Part shown: positions 52,188 to 63,488 of the stretch, piece after piece
Numbering within the stretch: position 1 is the first letter of the stretch
How the letters are laid out: each line of letters starts with the position of its first letter
NCBI RefSeq assembly: GCF_021535045.1
Contig: NZ_CP091056.1
Coordinates: 1,240,001 to 1,304,000 of the forward strand
Origin: Ornithinimicrobium sp. INDO-MA30-4
Lineage (GTDB): Bacteria; Actinomycetota; Actinomycetes; Actinomycetales; Dermatophilaceae
Direction of reading: 5' to 3'
DNA length: 64,000 nt
The notes under the pieces: model-generated
Seen by the model: the letters and a program-made list of their open reading frames with translations, nothing else
Databases searched by the model: none
What the model was told of the DNA's origin: nothing
Translations under genes and position numbers: made by a program

Positions 52188-53296
52188 TACGGCGAAACTA
52201 CGACCTCGACGCGCTGGAACTCTTTCAGGTCGGTGTAACCCGTGGTCGCCATAGCGCGACGCAGGGCGCCCATCAGGTTCGTCTCGCCACAGGCATCGAT
52301 GCCCGGACCGAGCAGGATCTGCTCCAACGAACCGGCGGTGCCAACCTCGACGCGCTCGCCGCGCGGCAGTTCAGGGTGGTGCGCTTCAGAGCCCCAGTGG
52401 AATCCACGTCCCGGCGCTTCCTCGGCGCGAGCCAACGCTGCGCCCAGCATCACGGCGTCCGCACCACAGGCGACAGCCTTGACGATGTCACCGGAGGTCC
52501 CGACGCCACCGTCAGCGATCACGTGCACATACCGACCACCGGACTCGTCCAAGTAGTCCCGGCGGGCAGCGGCAATGTCAGAGATCGCGGTAGCCATCGG
52601 GGTGAGGATGCCCAGCGTCTTACGGGTGCGGTGGGCTGAGCCACCGCCAAATCCGACCAGCACACCGGCGGCACCCGTGCGCATCAGGTGCAGGGCCGCC
52701 GTGTAGGTGCCAGCACCACCAACGACGACTGGCACGTCCAACTCGTAGATGAAGCGCTTGAGGTTCAGCGGCTCGGATCGGCTGGAGACGTGCTCCGCCG
52801 ACACCGTGGTGCCGCGAATCACGAAGAGGTCGACACCAGCGTCAACCACGGCTTTCCAGTGCTGGGCCGTGTTCTGCGGAGACAAAGCGCCAGCGACCGT
52901 GACGCCACCATCACGAACCTGCTGCAAACGGGCGGTGATCAACTCGGCCTGGATGGGAGCGGAGTAAAGCTCACGCATAGCTGCCGTGCACTCTTCGGCG
53001 GGCAACGCGGCGATCTTGCTCAGGTGTGCCTGCGGGTCCTCATAGCGGGTCCAGAGGCCCTCGAGGTCGAGCACGCCCAATGCACCCAAGTTGCCCAGGG
53101 CAATCGCCATGTCAGGGGACATCACCGAGTCCATCGGCGCTGCCATGACCGGCAAATCAAAGTGGTACGCGTCGATTTGCCAGGACAGTGACACGTCTTC
53201 GGGGTCACGGGTACGACGCGAGGGCACCACCGCAATGTCGTCAAAGGAGTAGGCGCGGCGGGCGCGCTTGGCTCGGCCAATCTCGAAGTCAGTCAC
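52187..53296 (-). CDS. GuaB3-type IMP dehydrogenase-related protein
   Basis: Intact 369-residue TIM barrel of the GuaB3 family. RAYSFDDIAVVPSRRTRDPE is the N-terminal signature, PVMAAPMDSVMSPDMAIALG follows, and ADGGVGTSGDIVKAVACGAD forms the phosphate-binding site. There are no CBS domains. The loop that carries the catalytic Cys in GuaB (GPGSICTTR) reads GFGGGSAHRTRKTL here, with no cysteine. Members therefore may have a different or weak activity; actinobacterial copies are poorly characterised. It follows guaB by 10 bases on the same strand and is coupled to the pentapeptide protein. Confidence 0.9.
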   Translation of the reverse strand: MTDFEIGRAKRARRAYSFDDIAVVPSRRTRDPEDVSLSWQIDAYHFDLPVMAAPMDSVMSPDMAIALGNLGALGVLDLEGLWTRYEDPQAHLSKIAALPAEECTAAMRELYSAPIQAELITARLQQVRDGGVTVAGALSPQNTAQHWKAVVDAGVDLFVIRGTTVSAEHVSSRSEPLNLKRFIYELDVPVVVGGAGTYTAALHLMRTGAAGVLVGFGGGSAHRTRKTLGILTPMATAISDIAAARRDYLDESGGRYVHVIADGGVGTSGDIVKAVACGADAVMLGAALARAEEAPGRGFHWGSEAHHPELPRGERVEVGTAGSLEQILLGPGIDACGETNLMGALRRAMATTGYTDLKEFQRVEVVVSP

Positions 53297-53306
53297 GCGG
53301 GATAAC

Positions 53307-54822
<1,516 letters not shown>

Positions 54823-54849
54823 TCTCCAATTGTATGCCGGTCCCCCGTA

Positions 54850-54887
54850 AGTTATTCAATCCGATTGGAGGTTGGTTCCGAATAACT
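54850..54887. promoter_or_regulatory. Inverted repeat abutting the whiB promoter
   Basis: AGTTATTC and GAATAACT, perfect 8-bp arms 22 bases apart, end one base before the -35 element of whiB. Inside lies a smaller CAAT-CCG-ATTG palindrome (54857-54867). Placement suits an operator for whiB or for the divergent guaB. Confidence 0.45.
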
Positions 54888-54888
54888 C

Positions 54889-54917
54889 TTGACCTGGGCG
54901 TTTAGTCAGGATACTAA
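54889..54917 (+). promoter_or_regulatory. Sigma-A-type promoter of whiB
   Basis: TTGACC, 17-base spacer, TACTAA: a good match to the housekeeping consensus. Transcription would start near 54924, giving a leader of about 57 bases before ATG 54981. Confidence 0.6.
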
Positions 54918-54980
54918 TGAGTAAGAAATTCGTCAGGGCCTGCACCGTATACCCACCCTGAAGTCGATCGAGGGGAACCC

Positions 54981-55259
54981 GTGGCGGAGATGGCACGGCA
55001 GCCGGGACCGGTTGCGCAACTATGGGAGTGGCAGTATCGCGGCTTGTGCCGCGCGGTGAGCCCGGAGGTGTTTTTTCACCCAGAAGGTGAGCGTGGCCCC
55101 GCGCGTCGACGACGTGACGAACGAGCAAAACAAGTGTGTCGGGAGTGCCCCGTGCTCCAACAATGTCGTGAACATGCTCTCACCGTTCGGGAGCCATACG
55201 GCGTCTGGGGAGCTATGACCGAGGCAGAGCGTGAGCAAGCAGTGAGCGCGATGGCGTAG
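54981..55259 (+). CDS. WhiB-family Fe-S transcriptional regulator
   Basis: Intact 92-residue WhiB-like protein that binds a redox- or NO-sensitive [4Fe-4S] cluster and acts with the sigma factor. Cluster cysteines are Cys23, Cys53, Cys56 and Cys62 (C-x29-C-x2-C-x5-C). The beta-turn GVWGAMTEAER is the G-[VI]-W-G-G-type motif, here with Ala in place of the second Gly of the common GVWGG. It resembles the short WhiB2/WhiB1-like size class, but the exact subfamily is not decided. It starts at ATG or GTG near 54981; GTG/ATG alternatives differ by a few residues. Own promoter at 54889-54917; terminator at 55281-55319. Confidence 0.92.
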   Translation: MAEMARQPGPVAQLWEWQYRGLCRAVSPEVFFHPEGERGPARRRRDERAKQVCRECPVLQQCREHALTVREPYGVWGAMTEAEREQAVSAMA

Positions 55260-55280
55260 GCCATCCCCGCTTCGGAAGAG

Positions 55281-55319
55281 CAAAGGGCTGATTCACCACT
55301 GTGGTGAATCGGCCCTTTG
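55281..55319. terminator. Bidirectional terminator between whiB and groEL
   Basis: CAAAGGGCTGATTCACCAC and GTGGTGAATCGGCCCTTTG form a 19-bp stem with one wobble and a 1-base spacer, in the gap between two convergent genes. T- and A-rich ends (CTTTGTG) are weak on both sides. Confidence 0.75.
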
Positions 55320-55341
55320 TGCCCTCAGTCGGGACTAACGA

Positions 55342-56982
<1,641 letters not shown>

Positions 56983-57081
56983 TTAGCCCCATCAATTGAT
57001 GTGGGCGGGAAACATCTGGGTTGAACGGGCTACGCCCCGGCCGCCGGATTGTTGTCAGGCTCCGGGGCGCAATCAGCTCGT

Positions 57082-57378
57082 TCAGCCGCCGACGACGGCC
57101 AGAATGTCGCGTGCGGACAGGATGAGGTACTCCTGGCCGGCGTACTTGACCTCGGTGCCGCCGTACTTGCTGTAGATCACGCGGTCGCCAATGGTGACAT
57201 CCATCGGGACGCGGTTGCCGTTGTCGTCAATGCGACCGGGGCCGACTGCCAGGACCTCGCCCTCCTGGGGCTTTTCCTTGGCGGTGTCGGGGATCACGAG
57301 GCCGGAAGCAGTGGTCTGCTCTGCTTCGACTGCCTTGATCACAATGCGGTCTTCGAGCGGCTTGATAGCAACTGACAC
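57082..57378 (-). CDS. groES: Co-chaperonin GroES
   Basis: Intact 98-residue lid of the chaperonin. [20 protein letters not shown] is the family start; the mobile loop ([20 protein letters not shown]) and the C-terminal [14 protein letters not shown] are present. It is the first gene of groES-groEL. The start follows AAAGGGAAGGC. The upstream 215-base gap holds a promoter and two CIRCE operators, so HrcA control is expected. Confidence 0.97.
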   Translation of the reverse strand: MSVAIKPLEDRIVIKAVEAEQTTASGLVIPDTAKEKPQEGEVLAVGPGRIDDNGNRVPMDVTIGDRVIYSKYGGTEVKYAGQEYLILSARDILAVVGG

Positions 57379-57482
57379 AGTAGGGCCTTCCCTTTCGTCA
57401 GCGTCGGCCCTGTTTGGGTCGACGGTTCGTTGTTTTCACTCAATCGACTCGGCTGCCGTCGCGGGGATCAACCGAGGCGCTT

Positions 57483-57509
57483 CTGGCACTTGCATGCCGC
57501 GAGTGCTAA
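57483..57509 (-). promoter_or_regulatory. CIRCE operator, proximal copy
   Basis: CTGGCACTT-N9-GAGTGCTAA: the right half is perfect, the left has three differences from TTAGCACTC. It lies 105 bases upstream of groES, over the expected transcription start. It should bind HrcA, whose gene is not in the window. Confidence 0.78.
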
Positions 57510-57513
57510 TACG

Positions 57514-57543
57514 AATTTAGGCTTGCACTTAGCACTCGGTCAA
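57514..57543 (-). promoter_or_regulatory. Sigma-A-type promoter of groES-groEL
   Basis: On the minus strand TTGACC (57543-57538), 18-base spacer, TAAATT (57519-57514); reading CTAAAT gives a 17-base spacer. The -35 lies in the spacer of the distal CIRCE, and the start site falls in or near the proximal one. Confidence 0.62.
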
Positions 57544-57555
57544 GCCGAGTGCCAG
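57529..57555 (-). promoter_or_regulatory. CIRCE operator, distal copy
   Basis: TTAGCACTC-N9-GAGTGCCAG: the left half is perfect, the right differs at two positions from GAGTGCTAA. The two CIRCE copies are mirror-like, so 57481-57557 is itself a long imperfect palindrome. Confidence 0.82.
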
Positions 57556-57593
57556 AAGCATCGGTATGCAGGCCTCGCCGCGCACCCTTTTGG

Positions 57594-58854
57594 CTACAGC
57601 AAGGGGTGCAACGGCTTGAGCATGAACTCTGCTCCGCGGTGCACCAACGTGCGCTCTTCCCACATTTTGAGCGTCAACTCTTCGCAGTTGGTGAGGTCGT
57701 TACGGAAGATATCTTGCATCACGCTGGCCTGATCCCGGTCGAGGATTTGCAGGTTGACTTCGTAGTTGCCGAGAGTGACAACCGGTCAATGTTGGCCGTG
57801 CCGACCGTGGTCCATTTGCCGTCCACTGTCGCGGTCTTCGCGTGCACCATGGCGTCTTGATACATAAAGAGGCGCACCCCACCCGCGAGCAACGTGGCGA
57901 AATAGCTGCGCGAGACCACGTCAGCGATCACGTGATTTGAGCGTTGCGGCAGGATGACCCGCACATCAACTCCCCGCGCAGCTGCAGCCATCAGGCCTTC
58001 TTGGATCTCACGGTCGGGGATGAAGTAGGCCTGGGTGATCCAGATCGACTCGGTCGCTCGGTCAATCGCCTCGAGGTAGAGGCCACGAACGGGGTACACA
58101 ATGCGGCTGGGCTCGTTGCGAGCAGCCCGGATGGCGGGGTCCCAACTGGGCGTGCCGCTGTCCGGCAGATCCGTTAAGCCACGGCGTTTGTGCCGATTCC
58201 AGAAGTCAACGAAGGTGTTTTCCAACTCCCCACGGCTTCGCCCTGCAATCGCACATGCGTGTCTCGCCATTGCGTCGCATACAGGGATCCGATGTTGTAG
58301 CCACCGACAAAACCGACGTCGCCATCAACAATCAGCATCTTGCGGTGGTCGCGGCCAGTGCGGCGCACATCGACGAAGGCGAAATAGCGAACGGTGGGAA
58401 ACTGCAAGACCTCAACTTTATCCGGGAAGGTCTTGAACTCCCCGGGCACGACGAGGTTGGCGAAGCCGTCGAAGACGAGACAGACCGTGACACCCCGATT
58501 GGCTGCCGCGATAAAGGCGTCCTTGAACTGCTGGCCCACCTCATCGCCCTTCCAGATATAACTGGCGAAGTAAATGTAGTCGGTAGCCTCGTTGATGGCC
58601 TGGAGCATCGCGCTATAGACATGCGCGCCATACGTGTAGGTCGTTAGGTGGTTTTCTGAGACTTTTAGCTCACGGGGAGGGGTGTCGGGAGCCTGGTGCA
58701 TCTTCGTGGTCCGGCTCTTACGAATGGCGTCGACACCGATAACACCGGCTGCCACCGCGACCTGGGCACCTAGCGCGAGCGCCGCAAGTTGGGCGGCGTC
58801 ACCTGGCAGCGACTTTGCTCGTTGTCGTAGCCAATCAGGCCAATCAGATCCCAT
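57594..58854 (-). CDS. Phospholipase D / cardiolipin synthase-like protein (two frameshifts)
   Basis: Two-HKD phosphatidyltransferase-type protein of about 420 residues. ATG 58854 gives MGSDWPDWLRQRAKSLPGDA, then one hydrophobic segment (LAALALGAQVAVAAGVIGVD), probably a membrane anchor. HKD 1: RDHRKMLIVDGDVGFVGG; HKD 2: MVHAKTATVDGKWTTVGTAN. Breaks near 58229 (GGGG for GGGGG, giving GELENTFVDFWNRHKR) and 57770 (GG for GGG, giving LSGNYEVNLQILDRD) lie after each HKD. The stop TAG 57596-57594 follows LKPLHPLL. Cardiolipin synthesis or phosphodiester hydrolysis are both possible. It is upstream of groES, with the CIRCE region between them. Confidence 0.9.
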
Positions 58855-58920
58855 GGGGTCTATTAGATCAGTCGCTCCTGAGCGTCACAGGAGCTGTTAT
58901 CCGCCTGAGAGAATGCAGGA

Positions 58921-60172
58921 GTGGACCCGCAGATCGTCGCCGAGTTGGCCAGCCCACCTGGGCGAGAGCTGATTCGCCTGGTGCAGCCCTACCGCGAGGA
59001 CCACGTTCTCAAGCAGCACACGAGGATGCGCGAATTAGGTCACCGGCCAGAACTGACTTCGGCGGTGCTAACTCAGGCAAAGCTACAAGAGCGAGCTAAG
59101 GCCAAGTTTGGCGGCTTAGCCACTGACCTTCTCTTCACCAGCGACGGGGTCGAACAAGCCACCCGCGTCGAAGTCGCGGCCCTGCACGCCGCCCGGTTTG
59201 CCGCAGCGGGTCTGAAAACCACTGGGACCTGGGCTGCGGTATTGGCGCTGATGCGCGGGCGACGGCGGCCGCGGGTCTGCCCGTAACAGCCGTCGAAATG
59301 GACCCCGGAACGGCAGCCATTGCGGCAGCAAACTTGGCCGCCTTTGATCTGGCCCGCGTCATCACCGGCACGATTGAAAGTCTGGATCTGAGCCTGGGGC
59401 CCGACACAAGCATCTGGCTCGACCCGGCTCGTCGCGTTGCCGGGGTCTCGAATGCCAGCGGACGAAGCCAGCGCATTAGTGGCCTAGAAGAGATGGCCCC
59501 GCCGTGGAGCGTGGTGCAGGAGTTGGCGACAAGGGCTGGTGCCGCTGGTGCGAAGTACAGCCCTGGCTTCCTGTGCAGAGCATTCCCGCTCAGGCCGAAG
59601 CTGTCTGGGTCTCGTTTGCCGGAGTCGCTCTGGAATGCTCGTTGTGGTGGGGTGCCGCTGTCGAGTCGCCGGGACGCTCTGTCGTGCGTTCGCTGGCTGG
59701 CGGCGGTGGCGAATGGGTCCGTTTGGGCGAATCTGACGTCGCATCTTCATGGCCGACCAACCGTGTTTGGCCCGATCTCGAGCCCGGGATGTTCCTCTAC
59801 GACCCGGACAAGGCTGCACTAGCGGCGGACCTATTGGGCGCGGTCGCGAGCGTCGTCGGCGGCGATGAGATCGGCCCGGCGACTGGCTATCTCGTCGCCC
59901 GCGAGCAAATCGACACGGGATGGGCCAGGCGTTGGCGCATCCATGAAGTGCTACCCTCAACGTCAAGGCCATCCGGGCTTGGGCCCGCAGTCACGACGTG
60001 GAAACCTGACGCTCAAGCGACGCGGTCACGGCCCTGATCCAGAGGTCTTGCGCAAACAGTTGAAACTCAAGGGCAAGGCCGAAGCCACCCTGGTTTTGAC
60101 CCGCGCTGGCAACGAGTTGGTGGCTATCTGGGTCGAGCTGGACGGACCCTCCCACTCGAATTGCGCACATAA
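58921..60172 (+). CDS. THUMP-like-domain class I SAM methyltransferase (about five frameshifts)
   Basis: Predicted methyltransferase of about 418 residues in the actinobacterial family with a C-terminal THUMP-like domain. N-terminal: MDPQIVAELASPPGRELIRL and YREDHVLKQHTRMREL. SAM motif I, DLGCGIGADARA, is recovered when one G is added near 59224; then AVEMDPGTAAIAAANL and SIWLDPARRVAG, matching the D-P-A-R-R motif. Further breaks near 59568, 59956, 60006 and 60149 restore FPVQSIPAQAEAVWVSF, LPLNVKAIRAWARSHDVE and a stop at 60170-60172. Start: GTG 58921. It probably methylates nucleic acid, by family guess only. It is divergent from the PLD gene and convergent with trkA. Confidence 0.82.
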
Positions 60173-60191
60173 TCCGCGAACCCAGCACCCG

Positions 60192-60890
60192 TCATACCTC
60201 GTGGTGGCGGGTGCCTTTCAGACCGCTGAAGCGTTCAACGTCCTCGGTGGTGCCGGAGATCACTAACTCATCCCCCTGGCCGATGACCGTCTCGGGGACC
60301 GCGTATTCAAACGGCTGCCCAGGTCGCTTCACGCCGACGACGCTGATGCGGTGGTGTGTCCGCACTGCAGAAGTGGCCAAGTCCTTGTCCCAAGTCTCGG
60401 TCGGAGCGTAGGTGCGGGCGATGGCGAAGCCGTCTTCGAACTCCAGATAGTCCGAGAGCCCGCCACTGACCATGTGCGCCACACGGGTGCCCATGACGTA
60501 CTCCGGGTAGATCACCTTGGTCGCCCCGATGCTCTGCAGGATCTTGCCGTGCTTGCGGGTGATGGCCTTGGCATAGATGGTTTTCACCCCGGCCTCCACG
60601 AGGGTAATGACGCTGAGCACGCTGGCCTCAATGTCAGAGCCGATGGCGACCACCGCGCTGTCCAACTGCCCCAAGCCCAGCTGCCGCATCGCTTCGCCGT
60701 CGGTGGCGTCCGCCTGCACTGTGTGGGTGAACTCATCAGCAAACCGCTGCACTCGTTCGGCATCCTCATCGATCGCCAAGACATCGATGCCTTGGCGGAC
60801 CAGCGACTCGGCAACCGCTGATCCGAACCGGCCCAACCCGATGACTGCAACAGCACTGGCCCCACCTCGCCGTCCTCGTTTAGCCAACAA
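60192..60890 (-). CDS. TrkA/KtrA-type potassium channel regulatory protein
   Basis: Intact 232-residue cytoplasmic RCK protein. The RCK_N Rossmann domain begins AVIGLGRFGSAVAESLVRQG with GxGxxG and ends with the acidic residue in VLAIDEDAERV that selects NAD. RCK_C (about residues 145-225) has HHRISVVGVKRPGQPFEYAV. Such subunits gate TrkH/KtrB in response to NAD(H), ATP/ADP or c-di-AMP, which cannot be told apart here. It overlaps the upstream channel gene by 11 bases, so both come from one transcript. Confidence 0.92.
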   Translation of the reverse strand: MLAKRGRRGGASAVAVIGLGRFGSAVAESLVRQGIDVLAIDEDAERVQRFADEFTHTVQADATDGEAMRQLGLGQLDSAVVAIGSDIEASVLSVITLVEAGVKTIYAKAITRKHGKILQSIGATKVIYPEYVMGTRVAHMVSGGLSDYLEFEDGFAIARTYAPTETWDKDLATSAVRTHHRISVVGVKRPGQPFEYAVPETVIGQGDELVISGTTEDVERFSGLKGTRHHEV

Positions 60891-62208
60891 TGGGTCGCTC
60901 CTGGGGTAGTCGGTATTGCCGATGGCGGGTTTTGAGAGCCAATGCTGAAGCCACCGTGATGGAGCCTACGCGGCCAATGAACATCAGAGCCATCAAAATC
61001 ACCTGCGCGATGGGCGGCAGATCGGCGGTAATGCCCGTGGACAAACCCACGGTGGCAAAGGCAGAAACCACCTCAAAGCTGACATCCAGCGGTGGCAGGT
61101 CGGTCACGGCCATCGTCAACACAATCGAGACCGCCACGAGCCCAACCGCCAACAGCGCCACGGTGAGTGCCTGACGCTGGACTGAGTTAGCGATCTGACG
61201 GCCACCGATCGTGACGTCTGGCTCGCCGCGAATCTCGGCCAAGATGACATAGCCGAGGATGAAAAACGTGGTGACCTTGATGCCGCCTGCGGTCCCGGCA
61301 CTGCCACCGCCGATGAACATCAGGCCCGTCGTGATCGCTTCGGTTTCATCACGCACCAGGCCATAGTCAACGCTGTTAAAACCCGCGGTGCGTGGGAAAA
61401 CTCCCCGCCGATCGACCCAAAGATCTGGCCGGCCAGTGATTGGTCGGCGAGAGTGCCTCCGGTCGCGGTCTCAAAGAGGGAGAACAGCCCGATGCCCACA
61501 AACAGCAAGATCGCGGTGCCCCACAACGTCAATCGGGTATGCAGTGACCAACTGTGCGGGGTGCGCCAGCGGCGGCCAACCTCCGCAACACCGGAAACCC
61601 CAAACCGCCAAGAATCACTGCAGCGCAGATGGGCAGCACGATCCACGGGTCAGAAACGAAACTGACCAAACTGTCAGAGCGGAGGGCAAATCCGGCGTTG
61701 TTGAAGGCCGAGCCGGCGTGGAAGACCCCATTCCAGATTGCCGACCCCCAGACATCGTCGTAGCCGAAGCGAAACCGCAGCGTGAGCAGCACCGCCACGA
61801 TGGCTTCTAGCCCCAAGATCAACGCGATCACCCGCCGGATGACTCGTCGAACATCTCCTAGGGCGATGGTCTTGGTTTCAGCCTGGGCGACCAAGGTTGA
61901 TCGCAGCCCTAGCTTGCCGCGCACTGCCAAGGTCAGCAGGGTTGCGAGCGCCATGACGCCCATCCCGCCGACGTGAATCAGCGCCAAGATGACGCCTTGG
62001 CCAAGGGGGTCCAGTAGGTCGCGGTGTCCACGGTGATCAGACCAGTCACACAGACGGCTGACACGGTGGTGAAAGCAGCCACCATCAGGTCCGCCGACGA
62101 TCCAGGCGTGCGCGAAACAGGCAACATCAACAGCAAGGTGCCAATGATCACCGCGGCTGCGAAGGCCGCGGTGACGAGGCGGGCCGGTTGGGCCCAACGG
62201 GAGCGCAC
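60880..62208 (-). CDS. TrkH/KtrB-type potassium transporter (about three frameshifts)
   Basis: Membrane pore of a Trk/Ktr system, about 443 residues. The four pore-loop repeats are visible: TTVSAVCVTGLITVDT, GVFHAGSAFNNAGFALR, FIGGGSAGTAGGIKVTTF and VVSAFATVGLSTGITADLPP; the glycine in each is the selectivity-filter residue. Breaks near 62010 (CCC for CCCC, giving PLGQGVILALIHVGG), near 61560 and near 61410 split it. GTG 62208 gives VRSRWAQPARLVTAAFAAAV. It overlaps the RCK subunit gene. The first three helices precede loop 1, the normal order. Confidence 0.88.
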
Positions 62209-62336
62209 GAATAGCGATCATCCGCTTCTTTGGTCGGTAGAGCAACTAAGCATCGAAGCAGACCTGACAGGTTCCAATAGCGCTGGCCAGGAGTCCAGGA
62301 CTCTAGCCAGATGGCGGGGCGGGCCGTAGCATCGCC

Positions 62337-63473
62337 TTGGTGTCGAAGACCTACCGTTTCGTCCTTGCCGTCGCCGGCGCCAGCGTGGCTCTCTCGGGAT
62401 GCTCCTCAACGAACAACGGCGGAGCCCCGAGCGAACCAACCAGTGAACAAGATGCGTCGTTCGCAACCGAGTTTTCCGTGCATGGAGGGCTCGCTGAACT
62501 GGACAATGTCGACACCGAGCCCAAGGATCCCGTGTTGATCCACATGGTCGACTTTGACCAGGCCTCGGCAGCGGCCGACATACCGGCTCTTTCGCCGGAT
62601 TCGACACCGGAGGAAATTAGGTCATGGGCAGAAGCAGTTGGCTCTGGTCAGTCGGGCGCCGGCATCAGCGTGACAACGCCTGAGTTTCTCAGTTCAGTTC
62701 TTGCCGACCCCGAGGCAATATCCGAAGAGTTTGGTTGGAGCTTCGGCGCTGTGGACCGGTATAGCGAGGCGGCGGTAGGCAGCGAGCGATTCACCGTTCT
62801 CGCCGGTCAGGTCAGTTGGCCCGAAGGGCTTCCAGAAGTGGCACCTGGCGTCAAAACGGTCGGTGAGGGTGACGACTACGCGTCTAATCCCGACTCTGCG
62901 AGCAGACTTCGAATCACTGGTCGGCCGCTGCGTGTTGGTGAGCGTGATGGTCTTGCCGCCGCTTCGTGGGGAACGCCTCCGCTTGAAGAGTGGGTTGATG
63001 GCGCCTACCAATCATTTGCCGACAGTGCCGGCCTCGAGGCCGCCGCTGAGTCGCTCGATTCGCACGATGTGTTTTCAGCAACCCTGGCTCAGAGGTCCTT
63101 TGGTATCGAGACCTTGGCCGGGATGCAGGGCACTCCTGAAACACTCGAAAAACTATCCGAAGAAGCAGTCGACGAACCATTTTCTATCGTCGGCACCGGA
63201 CTCACAGCGACCGAAGACGGGCTCAACCACGTGATTGTCTATGTGTTCGATTCGCCTGAGGTTGCCTCCGCTGCGCAACCTCAACTCGAAACGATTTGGA
63301 CGACCAAGACATCTTCGTCGCTGGGCACAAATTTCAGCGAAATCGTGGACAGCCCGGTTTTTGAGCAGGACGGTCAGGTCGTCATGATCACAGCCGCGGT
63401 AAGTGACTCAGCACCACCACAACTCTTCACGGGGGTGTTGTTCAATGGCGACCTCGCATTCCTGCACGACTGA
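62337..63473 (+). CDS. Secreted lipoprotein of unknown function
   Basis: Intact 378-residue protein. GTG/TTG-type start gives VSKTYRFVLAVAGASVALSG, then the lipobox with Cys at LSGC, followed by an Asn/Ser/Pro-rich spacer. The remainder is soluble and acidic with mixed helices and strands, e.g. FSVHGGLAELDNVDTEPKDP and TGLTATEDGLNHVIVYVFDS. I recognise no domain. It is divergent from the potassium transporter by 128 bases, and its end lies 15 bases from the convergent APC permease. Base use looks like its neighbours, apart from a slightly lower GC. Confidence 0.75.
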   Translation: MVSKTYRFVLAVAGASVALSGCSSTNNGGAPSEPTSEQDASFATEFSVHGGLAELDNVDTEPKDPVLIHMVDFDQASAAADIPALSPDSTPEEIRSWAEAVGSGQSGAGISVTTPEFLSSVLADPEAISEEFGWSFGAVDRYSEAAVGSERFTVLAGQVSWPEGLPEVAPGVKTVGEGDDYASNPDSASRLRITGRPLRVGERDGLAAASWGTPPLEEWVDGAYQSFADSAGLEAAAESLDSHDVFSATLAQRSFGIETLAGMQGTPETLEKLSEEAVDEPFSIVGTGLTATEDGLNHVIVYVFDSPEVASAAQPQLETIWTTKTSSSLGTNFSEIVDSPVFEQDGQVVMITAAVSDSAPPQLFTGVLFNGDLAFLHD

Positions 63474-63488
63474 GCCAACTTCGCCTGA

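Noticed and set aside
57501-57537. GAGTGCTAA-N19-TTAGCACTC read as a single inside-out CIRCE
   Set aside because: Both halves pair better outward with 9-base spacing to degenerate partners, giving two normally oriented CIRCE elements.
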